DNA of 64,000 bases from Phycisphaerae bacterium (GTDB lineage Bacteria > Planctomycetota > Phycisphaerae > Sedimentisphaerales > Anaerobacaceae): contig JAPLMX010000128.1 in assembly GCA_026386805.1 (NCBI GenBank), positions 1 through 64,000 of the forward strand, given 5' to 3'. A model generated the notes under the pieces. The model worked only from the letters and a program-made list of their open reading frames with translations, did no database searches and was not told where the DNA came from. Below are positions 54,162 through 64,000 of this stretch, piece by piece; position 1 is the first letter of the stretch; the number at the start of each line of letters is the position of its first letter. Both the position numbers and the translations under genes were made by a program.

Positions 54162-57100
54162 CGCTGTTGATTTCGGTGGGTTCTCTTTCTCCCACTCGGT
54201 CATGAAGACCTTCAAATCCTCAATGTCCACCTTGCCGTCGCCCCAGGGCATCGGCCCGATGTCACAGAGCGTCTGGTTCGTACCCCAGTTGTCGATCAGC
54301 ATCACCAGATCCACGAGGTCCACCTTCCCGTCGGCGTTGAAGTCAACAATGGGAATGATCGGTGCTTGCCACACGTCCCCGACCCCGCCGCGGATGGCCC
54401 AAAAATACAGTGTGCGGCCATCCGGTGAGATGCGTGGTAGAAACTCAATGTCGGGCCCGTTGACCTTCGGCCCCAGATTCACCGGTGTTTGCCAGGGATC
54501 GGAGAGACTCGCCCGCCTTGTCATCCAAAAATCACCTTTACCATATCCACCCGGCCGGGGAGCATCCGTGTCCTGGAAGAAGAGCACCAACCCATCCGGT
54601 GAAAGGCAGGGCTTGGCATCATCGTATGGACTGTTGACCACCGGGCCGAGATTCACGGCCACTCCCCAGGGGTCGTTCTCTGTCGTGCGTCTGGCTACCC
54701 AGATGTCGCCACGACCATATCCACCAGACTGGTACGACTTGAAGTAGAGCTCCAGTCCATTCGTGGAAATCCACGGCTCGCCGGCTGTAGTGGAGCTGCT
54801 GATCGTCGGGACGATTTTCACGGCCGGACCCCAGGGGGCGCTTCGGCTGGCGCGGGTCGTCATATATATGTAGGTTCCGCCAGAACCGCCGCGGCCGGTT
54901 GACTGGAAATAGAGCGTAAGCCCGTCGGCGGAGATGGATGCGCACGCGTCGTCCTGTGGGCTGTTGACCGCAGGCCCCAGATCCACGGGGGGACCCCAAT
55001 CGTTGTCCACCGAGGCACGTTTCAGTACCCATAGGTCACTGTTGCCCCCGCCGAGGCCCCGGTCGATGTACATCTCCAGCCCATCGGAGGAAAAGCAATC
55101 GATGTCGTCGCTGCTGGCTACCATCATTGAGCCGAACCTCACCGGCTCGCCAAACGTGAAATCTGCACGCACGGTCGGTGTGTCAAAACCTGAAAGCACA
55201 CCAAGTCCAAACAATGACATTGCCAACATCGGAATCTCAAACACTTTCATTTCACACCTTCCCTTCTGCCCAAAGGCAACACATAGAACTGGAATCCCGT
55301 TGTCCCGCCCTCCGACAGAGAAGGCGAGTTGATACCCGAATGGCCCATTGATCGCGCCCCTGAATCGCCTCGGCGCGCCAAGGGGTAGATCCAAGGGCAA
55401 TGCTCCACCCAGAGCGACTGACCACTGCCTCATGTCGGCACGCGCTTTCTCCCGGTCGTGCAAACAGTCATAGTAATGTGCACGATTGGAGTAGGCGTAG
55501 GCGTCCTGCGGGTCGGCTTCGATCCTGCGCGTATGCAGAGCAACCATCGCGCGGAGGTGTTCGTCCACCGTCTGACCCGGACCCAGCGTCCGGAGGGTCG
55601 GGACATTAGGGTCGAGAGCGATGGCCCAAATCTCGTAGTAGGGCGGGCCCAGGCAACAGGCCAACCCCGTGGCCGCCGGAGACCAGGAGGCGCTGGTAAT
55701 CTGGCCGTCGAGGACCCGCAAGAACTGCTTCCCGTGAAGGTCATAAAGCCACAGACCAAGTCTCTCCCGCTCCGGGTTGCTGCTGCCCAGGCAGACTTCC
55801 TCGCCCGTGGGAGACCAGCCGAGCGCACCCCAGGTCAGGGAGGGCATGGGACACTCTGCGACGGACGTTTGCGAGGCCAAGTCTTTGACCTTCAGCGATC
55901 CCTGTTCGAAGTATGCCACCTGTCGATTATCCGGCGAGACCGAAGGCAACGAATTCGAGCACTTCAGGATCGGTTTCGACGCGGGGTCTTGCGGCGACAG
56001 AGAGACCGAGCAGAGGGTGCCGTCCCCCCGCGAGAGATAGTAGAGGTGCGCCGAGTCGCTCCCCCACGAAGGCCAACTGCCTCGGGCTAGGCGGCGGGGT
56101 TCCGTGCCATCGGCTCTCATGAGCCAGACTTCTTCGTCGGTCACCGGAGGCTGCGGGCTCCCCCGCTCGGCCGTGGCCAACTCTTCCAGCCGCAGGTTCT
56201 GCCGATCCCGCACGAAGGCGATGTACTTCCCATCGGGCGACCATCTGGGGTCTTTGCCCGGGACAATCAGCAGGTCCGTTTCCTTGGTGGCGGGATCGAA
56301 GACTGCTACCCCGCTTCTGCCCTGCACCCCGAGGCTGAACAACAGCTTCCTTCCCTCCGGCGACCACGCCGCACCGAACCCGTCCGTGGTCAAACGCCGG
56401 CCCTTGGCCGAGAGGCTGCGATGGGTCTCCTCGGCCTCGATCATCGGCAGGAAGGCGGCCCCCGCAGGCTGACGGGCCGCCGGATGCCAGGACTGTCCGG
56501 CCTCCAAGGTGTCAAAGACGTAGTTGGAGCACCAATCCTGGAACTTGCGACGCGTTTCGTGGCCGGGAGCGATGATCTGGCGGAACAGGGCCGCGGCCTT
56601 TTCGTAGTCGCCGAGAGCGGTCAGCGCGCAGAACACGTGGTACTGTCGGGGCAAGAGGTTCTTCGCCCCCACCGGCGCCTCGGCAATGACCCGTGCGTGA
56701 GCGCCCATGCGCAGGAGGGTCTCACTCCGCTGGGCGGATAGATCGGCATATTGTGGGTCTTCTCTGGAGGTGCACGCCATCGCACGATCATAGTCTGCAA
56801 TCGCCTCGGAATAGTGCTTCAACTCGCGCCACGCCATCGCATGCAGACAGTAGCCCAGTGGGTCACGGGGTCGCAGGATCGTCATGGCCAAGGCGTCGTC
56901 CTTCATCTTCTCGTACTTCCGCGAAGCGTAATAGGTGTACGCCTGCAGCCGCCGGGACTCGTAGTGACTGGGATCGAGTTGCAGCGCCTTGTCCAAGGCA
57001 GCGAGTTGCTCTTTGATCGTGAGGGCGGTCATCGCTCGCAGGAAGTATGCGTCGGCGGTCTCCGGCAGCAGAGTCTCGGCCTGCCGGCGGTGCTCCTCGA

Positions 57101-58715
57101 TCTCTTGGAGCTTGTCCGCATTGGCCGATCCGGTTTCCCAGACAATGCGGGCCAAGAGCGAATGAGCGGCACCGGCAATCTCCGGGCGTTCCCCGAGCAG
57201 ACTCTTCAATATGGTCACGGCCTCCTCGGACCGGCGGTTGTCCACCAGAATGCCAGCTTGGAGAAGCTGGGCTTCGGGGCCGACGTGCTTGCTCTCAAGG
57301 ATGGGTCTGATCGTCTCCAGGGCGGCTTCACGGTCGGCCTTGGCATACTGCTCGCGGGCCTGGGACAGAATGCCTCTGTGCCGGAAGCCTTCCGCCTCAG
57401 CCAGTTGCAGCCGGTCCCGACTCCACATGGAAAGGATGGCGACCCCAGCGCCGGCCACCACGACCGTCGCGACAACGGCCAGGGCTTGGACTCGATGCCG
57501 GCGGAGAAACTTGTGCAGGCGATACACTGTACTGGGTCCTCGGGCGAGGATGGGTTCGTGCGTCAAATGCCGGCGGAGGTCCTCGGCCAGGGCGCTGGGC
57601 GTCTCGTAGCGCTGGGCGCGGTCCTTCTCCAACGACTTCATCACGATCCAGTCCAAATCGCCCCGAATGGCCTTCCTGAGCACATCGGGTGTGGAGCCAC
57701 GATGCTTGGCGATGTCGGTCAGTGTGTCACCGAGTCCGCTGAGCTTCGTCGAAGGCTTCGTGGGCTCTTGTTCCCGGATGACCCGCTGCATCTCGACATA
57801 GCCGGCCTTGCGGAGCTCTTCTTCGCTGAACGGCGTGGTCCCAGTCAGCAACTCATAGAGCAGAACGCCCAGCGAATAGATGTCCGAGCGGGTGTCGATA
57901 TCCAGATCGCTCAGTTCCGCCTGTTCCGGACTCATGTAGGCGGGGGTGCCGATGATGTGCGCGTAGCGGGTAAAGAGTGTCTTTTCCGTCAGGAGGGGCG
58001 AATGATTATTCGCCCCTACCGTGGCCTTGGCAATGCCGAAGTCGATGACCTTGGGCACGGGTTTGCCGTCATGGTGCGTGACCATCACGTTGGAGGGTTT
58101 GATATCTCTGTGGATGATGCCTTTCTGGTGAGCGTGCTGCACGGCGTGGCAGACTTGGAGGAACAGCGTCAGCCGATCTTTCGTGCTCAGGCTGTTCTTG
58201 TCGCAGTACTCCGTGATGGATACACCCTGAACCAGTTCCATGACGAAGAAGGGCCGGCCGGTCTCGGTCGCCCCCGCATCCAGGACCTTGGCGATACTGG
58301 GATGGTCCATCAGGGCCAGGGCCTGCCTTTCTGCCTCGAAGCGGGCGATGACCTGGCGGGTATCCATGCCCAATTTGATGACCTTGAGAGCCACCTTGCG
58401 GCGGATAGGCTCCTGTTGCTCGGCCATGAAGACCACAGTCATTCCCCCCTCGCCGATCTTCTCCAGCAGCTTGTAGCGCCCGATGACCGTTCCAGGGGTC
58501 TCGGTCAGCATGGCAATCTCAACACCGGTCACCAGCTCAAGGGGTGATACGTCCAGAAAGCTGCTTACGTCGTGATGACGGAGCAACCCCTGGACCTTCT
58601 CAAACAGACCTCGATCCTCGCCGCAGGCTCGGGCCAGATAGGCATTGCGTTCGGCACAGTCCTCAAACTCGATGGCGGCCGCGAATATCTCTTCCTTTTT
58701 TTCTTCGAGATCCAC
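54156..58715 (-). CDS. eukaryotic-like Ser/Thr protein kinase + TPR + WD40/PD40 ORF continuing in frame into a secreted PD40-dockerin protein
   Basis: [31 protein letters not shown]; internal [22 protein letters not shown] signal-like segment at 55250; dockerin-like [21 protein letters not shown]. Confidence 0.85.
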   Translation of the reverse strand: MDLEEKKEEIFAAAIEFEDCAERNAYLARACGEDRGLFEKVQGLLRHHDVSSFLDVSPLELVTGVEIAMLTETPGTVIGRYKLLEKIGEGGMTVVFMAEQQEPIRRKVALKVIKLGMDTRQVIARFEAERQALALMDHPSIAKVLDAGATETGRPFFVMELVQGVSITEYCDKNSLSTKDRLTLFLQVCHAVQHAHQKGIIHRDIKPSNVMVTHHDGKPVPKVIDFGIAKATVGANNHSPLLTEKTLFTRYAHIIGTPAYMSPEQAELSDLDIDTRSDIYSLGVLLYELLTGTTPFSEEELRKAGYVEMQRVIREQEPTKPSTKLSGLGDTLTDIAKHRGSTPDVLRKAIRGDLDWIVMKSLEKDRAQRYETPSALAEDLRRHLTHEPILARGPSTVYRLHKFLRRHRVQALAVVATVVVAGAGVAILSMWSRDRLQLAEAEGFRHRGILSQAREQYAKADREAALETIRPILESKHVGPEAQLLQAGILVDNRRSEEAVTILKSLLGERPEIAGAAHSLLARIVWETGSANADKLQEIEEHRRQAETLLPETADAYFLRAMTALTIKEQLAALDKALQLDPSHYESRRLQAYTYYASRKYEKMKDDALAMTILRPRDPLGYCLHAMAWRELKHYSEAIADYDRAMACTSREDPQYADLSAQRSETLLRMGAHARVIAEAPVGAKNLLPRQYHVFCALTALGDYEKAAALFRQIIAPGHETRRKFQDWCSNYVFDTLEAGQSWHPAARQPAGAAFLPMIEAEETHRSLSAKGRRLTTDGFGAAWSPEGRKLLFSLGVQGRSGVAVFDPATKETDLLIVPGKDPRWSPDGKYIAFVRDRQNLRLEELATAERGSPQPPVTDEEVWLMRADGTEPRRLARGSWPSWGSDSAHLYYLSRGDGTLCSVSLSPQDPASKPILKCSNSLPSVSPDNRQVAYFEQGSLKVKDLASQTSVAECPMPSLTWGALGWSPTGEEVCLGSSNPERERLGLWLYDLHGKQFLRVLDGQITSASWSPAATGLACCLGPPYYEIWAIALDPNVPTLRTLGPGQTVDEHLRAMVALHTRRIEADPQDAYAYSNRAHYYDCLHDREKARADMRQWSVALGGALPLDLPLGAPRRFRGAINGPFGYQLAFSVGGRDNGIPVLCVAFGQKGRCEMKVFEIPMLAMSLFGLGVLSGFDTPTVRADFTFGEPVRFGSMMVASSDDIDCFSSDGLEMYIDRGLGGGNSDLWVLKRASVDNDWGPPVDLGPAVNSPQDDACASISADGLTLYFQSTGRGGSGGTYIYMTTRASRSAPWGPAVKIVPTISSSTTAGEPWISTNGLELYFKSYQSGGYGRGDIWVARRTTENDPWGVAVNLGPVVNSPYDDAKPCLSPDGLVLFFQDTDAPRPGGYGKGDFWMTRRASLSDPWQTPVNLGPKVNGPDIEFLPRISPDGRTLYFWAIRGGVGDVWQAPIIPIVDFNADGKVDLVDLVMLIDNWGTNQTLCDIGPMPWGDGKVDIEDLKVFMTEWEKENPPKSTAR

Positions 58716-58826
58716 AACTTGGCTCCCAGAACAGCGTGCTCTCTATCGTATAGTGCGAAATACAGAGGCAGGGCGGCCCACGAAAACCGCAAAAAACTGG
58801 CGTGAAGACCGGAAGGGATTGCGGAA

Positions 58827-59381
58827 TCACCCGATTTCCTGTAAGAGCCAAGCACGAGCATAGGCCCAACAACGCTTGGCCGTGTTGGGAGAAAAGCCCA
58901 ACACGTCGGCCGTTTGCTCGATAGTCAGACCTGCGAAGTATCGCAGCTTGACGACGTCGGCCTTCACCTTGTCTTTCTGTGACAACTTCTCAAGGGCTTC
59001 GTCCAATGCCAGCAGGTTGTCGGCGAACTCCCGGTCATTACAGGTCAGGACCACATCGCCAAGATCAACTCTCTCCCGATCCCCTCCATACTTGAGACCC
59101 CTCTTCCGGCGGGCACGTTCGATGAGAATCCGCCGCATGGCCTCCGCCGCCGCCATGAAAAAGTGATTGCGGCTGTTCCAGTTCCGGCATTCCGCCTCCA
59201 CCAATCGCAGGTAGGCTTCATGGACCAGTGCGGTCGCTTGAAGCGTCTGGCCAAGTGGCTCGTGGGACAACTTTTGTGCGGCCAGGAGACGCAGTTCCTC
59301 ATAGACCAGCGGGAGAAGTTCGTCCGTAGCCTTCGCGTCTCCCCGTTCCATGGCGTTCAAGATGCGCGTGACGCCACTCAT
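58827..59381 (-). CDS. ECF-type RNA polymerase sigma factor (planctomycete type)
   Basis: VTRILNAMERGDAKATDELLPLVYEELRLLAAQKLSHE; LVHEAYLRLV; LRYFAGLTIEQTADVLGFSPNTAKRCWAYARAWL. Confidence 0.93.
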   Translation of the reverse strand: MSGVTRILNAMERGDAKATDELLPLVYEELRLLAAQKLSHEPLGQTLQATALVHEAYLRLVEAECRNWNSRNHFFMAAAEAMRRILIERARRKRGLKYGGDRERVDLGDVVLTCNDREFADNLLALDEALEKLSQKDKVKADVVKLRYFAGLTIEQTADVLGFSPNTAKRCWAYARAWLLQEIG

Positions 59382-59593
59382 GCCTACTCCACACCTTTTC
59401 GAGCTTCCGACGAACACATTCTGTCAGAAACAGGGGGAGATTTCAAGCTCCCGGATTCTGAAAGCGATGAAGTAGGCGCTGACACGAGGATGTCGAGGTC
59501 AATGGAATAGAAAGAGGGCGGGCGGCCGATAGACAATCGCCTGCCGGGTAGTCTCTGCAGCGGCGTCCGTGCGCCATGAACTGGGCAAGCATC

Positions 59594-59977
59594 CTACCCG
59601 CGCCGGCTTCTGACGATTTCGACGCCCACGGTCCGGGCAAAGCGCAGGGCCCCCGGTTTCTCCACGGCGACCTCGACCCGCTCGACCCGTTCGTCCTGCA
59701 GACATTCCTCCGCAACGCATTGGGCGAGTGCTTCGATCAAATGAAACTGGGACTCTCCGACAAGCTGGAGAATTCGTTTCTTGAGGGCCCGATAGTCGAT
59801 GGCGTCCTCCAATGCATCCGTTCGCCCTGCCTTGCGAAGGTCGGCATACAGCGTGATGTCGACGAGGACCTCCTGCTTTTCTTGCCGTTCAAGCTCCTCG
59901 GTGCCGACAATGCAGCGAATCGCCAGATCGCGAATGAAGACCCGGTCCGGCGCCGACCCCACGCGGTTGTCAGTCAT
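59594..59977 (-). CDS. folB: dihydroneopterin aldolase
   Basis: DRVFIRDLAIRCIVGTEELERQEKQEVLVDITLYAD; ALKKRILQLVGESQFHLIEALAQCVAEECL. Confidence 0.92.
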   Translation of the reverse strand: MTDNRVGSAPDRVFIRDLAIRCIVGTEELERQEKQEVLVDITLYADLRKAGRTDALEDAIDYRALKKRILQLVGESQFHLIEALAQCVAEECLQDERVERVEVAVEKPGALRFARTVGVEIVRSRRG

Positions 59978-60722
59978 AGAGGTGTCCTTTCATGTGCATC
60001 CCCCCATCGACGTAGATGACTTGGCCCGTCGTGAAGCGGCTTCGCAGCAAGAACAGCACCGCCTCGGCAACGTCTCGCGGATCGCCCATGCGGCTTAGGG
60101 GGGTTGCACGAGCCAGTTTGGCCAGATACGCGTCGCTCTGCCCGGCCGGAGGCAGGATCGCGCCGGGGGCAACCGCATTGACAGCAACGTTCGGGGCCAG
60201 CTCCAGGGCCAACATGCGCGTCAGGGTCAGCAGCATGCTCTTGCTCAGATCGTAGGAGGCGTGCTCTCTACCATGCACCGCGACGCGGGTATCCAGCAGG
60301 TTGACAACGTGCGCCGCCCTCCCCTGCCTGGCCAGCTCCCGCGACAGGATCAAAGGAGCCGCCGCGTGAAGGCGAACGTTCTTCGCGATGGATTCGTCGG
60401 TGGCCTCCCAGAGCGTGTCCCGCTCGAAAATGGAGGCGTTGTTGACGAGAATATCGATGGGACCCGCCTGAGCCACCGCCTCACGGAAGACCCGTTCGGC
60501 CTGCCCGGCCTCTATCAGGTCTCCCTGGATCGGCCAGGCACGGACGCCCAGCCGCCGGATCTCCTCACACAGAGCCAAGGCGTCCTGGGCGGACCGATTG
60601 TAGTGGAGCGCGACGTGGACGCCGCTCTGCGCCAGAGTCGTGGCGATGGCCCGCCCGATACGTCTGGCCGCACCGGTAACCAACGCCGTCTTGCCCGTCA
60701 GAGAAGCACTCTCGTCTTCCAT
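59970..60722 (-). CDS. short-chain dehydrogenase (pteridine reductase/FolM-like)
   Basis: KTALVTGAARRIGRAIATTLAQSG; NNASIFE; SYDLSKSML; GQVIYVDGG; overlaps folB. Confidence 0.88.
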   Translation of the reverse strand: MEDESASLTGKTALVTGAARRIGRAIATTLAQSGVHVALHYNRSAQDALALCEEIRRLGVRAWPIQGDLIEAGQAERVFREAVAQAGPIDILVNNASIFERDTLWEATDESIAKNVRLHAAAPLILSRELARQGRAAHVVNLLDTRVAVHGREHASYDLSKSMLLTLTRMLALELAPNVAVNAVAPGAILPPAGQSDAYLAKLARATPLSRMGDPRDVAEAVLFLLRSRFTTGQVIYVDGGMHMKGHLYD

Positions 60723-60751
60723 TGACCGCCCCCAAGTGCGTGCAACCTGCC

Positions 60752-62038
60752 CTACATGCTGGCCAGCCAATTCTCGGCAAAAATGGCCAAGTCGCGGAAC
60801 TCCACCACGCCGGAGACGTCCAGATCGGCGCCGTCGCAGTTGTAGTTGAAGACGCCGCAATCCCGATTCCGCCAATTGGCCGCGAACCATACGAAATCGG
60901 TGAAGTTCACGCCATCCGGGCAACGCAGGTCCCCAGACGGGATCTGCCATAGGAAGATCGGGTAACCGACTCCTTCGCAGATGCTCCAGGTGTTGAAGAA
61001 ATCCCAATTCACCGCTCGAAAGGTAGTTTCTGACTTCATCTGGGCGGTGGTCTTGCCCGTGCCGGCGGCACTCGTGGTCTGCCGGCTGGTTTGCGTATCC
61101 CACAGCGATCCCTGCACGTCGGCCAGGGCTCTCTGGGAGCCCACCAAGCCGCCGACGGACTGGGAGCCGGAGACCTTCCCGGCACAATAACATCGAGAGA
61201 CCTTTCCGGGCGATATCTGCCCGATGAGCCCGCCGACGTACAGCACGCCCTTCACATCTCCAGTGGCGTAGCAGGAATTCACGAAACTATCCTCTTTGAG
61301 CGTCAGGCCGATCAGGCCGCCAACGTTTTCACTGCCGGTCACCTGGGCCTTGGAATAGGAGAGGGCGACAGTGCCGCTACCGGCCTGGCCGATCAGCCCG
61401 CCCACGTACGAAACGCCGGAGACGGAGCCACTGGAGTACGAAGTGCTCACAATTCCACTCGCGGAGCCTACAAGCCCACCCACGCGATTGTTCCCCGAAA
61501 CGCTCACTCCGGTGGCACAGCATTCCACGACGCTGCCTTGATCCAGATAGCCGACGAGAGCACCCGCCCCGGCCTTGTTCCCGACCACCGTCGCACGAAC
61601 CAGCCTGAGGTCCTTGATTACGCCCGTGACGTGCTGAAACAGGCCGACGTAGTCGTCGGTCATGTTCTTGTACCTGAAATTGAAGATCGTCTTGCCATTG
61701 CCGTCAAACTCACCCGTGAACGGCCGGTTGGCGTTGGACCCCAGCATGACCCAATGACCGATCATGCGAAGATTCGCTTCGTTGCAGTCGGACAGGTCGA
61801 TGTCCTGCGTCAGCTTGAAGCGCTTGTCCCAATCGGCGGAGCTGTCGCCAATCGCTCGGAAATCCTCAACGGTCGAGACGAGAAACGGCGAACCCGCTGT
61901 GCCGGCCCCGCCGCTGTACGTTGCCGCCGGAGCCAAGGTTGGCAGACACACAAACAAAAGGACAAGGGGCGAGAGGCAGACGAGGCATTGCGTTCCTTTG
62001 CTCTCTTCCTTTTCGCGTCTTCCACTGTGCCCTGCCAT
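60752..62038 (-). CDS. secreted GLUG-repeat protein with dockerin-like C-terminus
   Basis: Signal peptide; repeated VGGLVG / VGGLIG(Q/L) motifs; DLDVSGVVEFRDLAIFAENWL. Confidence 0.88.
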   Translation of the reverse strand: MAGHSGRREKEESKGTQCLVCLSPLVLLFVCLPTLAPAATYSGGAGTAGSPFLVSTVEDFRAIGDSSADWDKRFKLTQDIDLSDCNEANLRMIGHWVMLGSNANRPFTGEFDGNGKTIFNFRYKNMTDDYVGLFQHVTGVIKDLRLVRATVVGNKAGAGALVGYLDQGSVVECCATGVSVSGNNRVGGLVGSASGIVSTSYSSGSVSGVSYVGGLIGQAGSGTVALSYSKAQVTGSENVGGLIGLTLKEDSFVNSCYATGDVKGVLYVGGLIGQISPGKVSRCYCAGKVSGSQSVGGLVGSQRALADVQGSLWDTQTSRQTTSAAGTGKTTAQMKSETTFRAVNWDFFNTWSICEGVGYPIFLWQIPSGDLRCPDGVNFTDFVWFAANWRNRDCGVFNYNCDGADLDVSGVVEFRDLAIFAENWLASM

Positions 62039-62204
62039 AACATTCCTCCTTATTTGTGCGCCAGCATCCTTCTCATTAGAACGATTATAGCAGAAATCAA
62101 CTGGCCAAAAGCAGAAAACCTTGGCAAAATGGAAGGATCCAAGATGCGATCGCGGGATGCAATTCCGCATTTCCGATATTCACATTGATTTTCGATATGG
62201 TCCT

Positions 62205-62858
62205 ATGATCGAGGGCATGTTTGCCATCTACAAAGAGGAGGGGATGACTTCGCATGACGTGGTCCGCACGATCCGGCGGCTCACCCATCAGAAAAGGGTC
62301 GGTCACGCCGGCACGCTGGACCCTTGCGCCAAAGGCGTGCTGGTGGTCGGCGTCGGCCGGGCCGCCACGAAAACGCTCAAGCTCGTCGTCGGGACCGAGA
62401 AGGAATACCTCACACGGATCAAGCTCGGCTGGCGGAGTACCACCGATGACCGCGAGGGCCGGATCGAGCCTGTGGCCTGCCCCTCCATTCCGTCGGAAAC
62501 ACAGGTCCGCCAAGCGCTCGCCGGCTTTCAGGGGATCATCGACCAGCGTCCGCCGGCGTTTTCCGCCATCAAGGTCCACGGAAGAGCCGCCTACAAGCTG
62601 GCCAGGGCGGCGAAGGAAGTCGATCTGCCGGCGCGAAAGGTCGAGGCGAAGGTCATCGAGTTGCTCGCGTATGCGTGGCCTTACGTGGACGTCAGGCTCG
62701 TGACCGGGCCGGGGTTCTACGTGCGGTCGCTGGCCCGCGACCTGGGCGAAATCCTGGGCACCGGAGGGTACACGGAGACCTTGGAGCGGACCCGCGTCGG
62801 CCCGTACACGAAGGAACAGGCGATCCGGCTTGCAGACTGGCCCCACAATCACGAATGA
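62205..62858 (+). CDS. truB: tRNA pseudouridine(55) synthase
   Basis: KEEGMTSHDVVRTIRRL...VGHAGTLDPCAKGVLVVGVGRATK-like; PPAFSAIKVHGRAAYKLAR. Confidence 0.95.
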   Translation: MIEGMFAIYKEEGMTSHDVVRTIRRLTHQKRVGHAGTLDPCAKGVLVVGVGRAATKTLKLVVGTEKEYLTRIKLGWRSTTDDREGRIEPVACPSIPSETQVRQALAGFQGIIDQRPPAFSAIKVHGRAAYKLARAAKEVDLPARKVEAKVIELLAYAWPYVDVRLVTGPGFYVRSLARDLGEILGTGGYTETLERTRVGPYTKEQAIRLADWPHNHE

Positions 62859-62874
62859 TCGTGTTGGGGACCCC
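62839..62874. repeat. degenerate palindrome GGCCCCACAATCACGAATGATCGTGTTGGGGACCCC overlapping the truB stop
   Basis: Resembles the 34118/34794 family. Confidence 0.5.
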
Positions 62875-62875
62875 A

Positions 62876-63985
62876 TCAATCAGGGACCTTGAGAACCGCC
62901 GTGCCGGCCTGGGCTGCGACGACCCTCGGGTGCTGCCGCAGGACCCAGAAGGCAGCCACACCGGAAAGGACATACCCGGCGGGCGTGAGCTTCAGGACGG
63001 GACCCGTGCCCACCCAGTCGGCCACCAGCGCGAGGCCCAGGAACACGATCGTGGCGAGGCCCCACGTGCCACCCACGATAAAGGCCATGCGCTGGCCGAG
63101 ATTGGAGCCGCGCGACTCCCTGGCCAGAGTGATCGTCAAGATGTAGGCCGACATGGACGAGAAGCCCACGCCAAACAGTAGCCAGGCGGCCGCCGCATGC
63201 CGGGCAAACACCAGGTACAACACGATGAAAGGCGTGGAAAGCAGAAAGGCCCAGATCGAGGCCGGCAGGTCTCCCTTGCGGTGGGCCACGGCCGTCCAGA
63301 CGAACGGGCCGACCGTGCTGCCCCATCCGAACATCGCGGTCGCGAAACCGCCGAACGCCAGGTCAAAGCCCAGCTCATTGAGATAGGTCGGCGTGAGCTG
63401 CAGGATCACGGTCGTCGAGACCGCCGCCGGAAGCCCAATGAACAGCACTTTCCAGAACGGCAGCACCTGGACAGACGACGGTGTCCGGCTGTGGGCGGTC
63501 GTCGCATCGCGCTCGACGGCCAGACGCACTCTCGACAACCTGATCGCGATGATGCCCGCCAGCAGACACGGGATCAGCGGATAGAGGCCCTGCAAGCCAT
63601 AGGACGCCACCAGGATAGCGGAAATCGCCCCGCCGCTGGCGAAGCCGAGGAATCCCGACGTCATGAACACGGCGGTGCTCAGGGCCGGCGAGATCCGGCG
63701 CAGCGTGTGTACCGCCCGCAGTCCCTCCGGGTGAGCGACGGCGACGCCCGAGCCGCTGATGAGGCCCAGCCCCACCAGCAGAGCGATCCCGGCGGCGGAT
63801 CGGGGCGACAGAGCCACCAGGCAGATGCTCGCGGACAGAATGACGCCCAAGTGCAGGAACAGGGGCCTGGTCTTGTTCGGCCGCAAGTGGCCCGTCAGAA
63901 TCTGGACGGCGTTGGACGCCAGCGGCACGGACGCGAGCACGAAGCCGCCGACCACCAGGGTCACGTGAAAATCGTCACGAATCAC
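62876..63985 (-). CDS. MFS transporter (CynX-like), 5' end near window edge
   Basis: Multiple TM helices; GLGLISGSGVAVAHPEGLRAV. Confidence 0.8.
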   Translation of the reverse strand: MIRDDFHVTLVVGGFVLASVPLASNAVQILTGHLRPNKTRPLFLHLGVILSASICLVALSPRSAAGIALLVGLGLISGSGVAVAHPEGLRAVHTLRRISPALSTAVFMTSGFLGFASGGAISAILVASYGLQGLYPLIPCLLAGIIAIRLSRVRLAVERDATTAHSRTPSSVQVLPFWKVLFIGLPAAVSTTVILQLTPTYLNELGFDLAFGGFATAMFGWGSTVGPFVWTAVAHRKGDLPASIWAFLLSTPFIVLYLVFARHAAAAWLLFGVGFSSMSAYILTITLARESRGSNLGQRMAFIVGGTWGLATIVFLGLALVADWVGTGPVLKLTPAGYVLSGVAAFWVLRQHPRVVAAQAGTAVLKVPD

Positions 63986-64000
63986 CGGCAGAATCGCCGG

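Noticed and set aside
56751-58547. 598-aa plus-strand ORF
   Set aside because: Antisense of the Ser/Thr kinase ORF.

Overview
This 64 kb window is high-GC bacterial chromosome. The gene content (ECF sigma plus Ser/Thr kinase pair, dockerin- and GLUG-type secreted proteins, dispersed palindromic repeats) suggests a Planctomycetota or Phycisphaerae-like genome; that placement is inference. The main blocks, in order, are: a degenerate HEPN/MNT module; three tandem, nearly identical cold-shock genes with a strongly conserved 5' leader; lepA interrupted by one in-frame amber codon; hemW carrying an in-frame palindromic repeat; a probable exopolysaccharide/GH17 locus; MFS and CNT transporters; a 17 kb type IV pilus/T2SS-like operon with an embedded c-di-GMP/two-component/STAS module; an AT-richer insertion with an IS1595-like transposase and an anomalous class II tRNA (long variable arm, G73, anticodon UAC); then housekeeping genes (tsaE, thiL, argH, nagA, threonine aldolase, TsaC-LMWPTP fusion, rpiB, accA, tyrA, PurS-PurS-PurL, purQ, folB, SDR, truB) and an ECF sigma/STPK pair. 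Several palindromic repeat families are scattered through the window. Some are nested in each other, some are read through in frame, and some supply stop codons. The strongest leads are the Ser-like tRNA with a Val anticodon, the csp leader RNA cassette, the lepA amber codon, the intragenic and nested palindromes, and the TsaC-arginine-phosphatase-like fusion. No CRISPR array or rRNA was seen. All assignments are by eye from motifs; no database searches were run.
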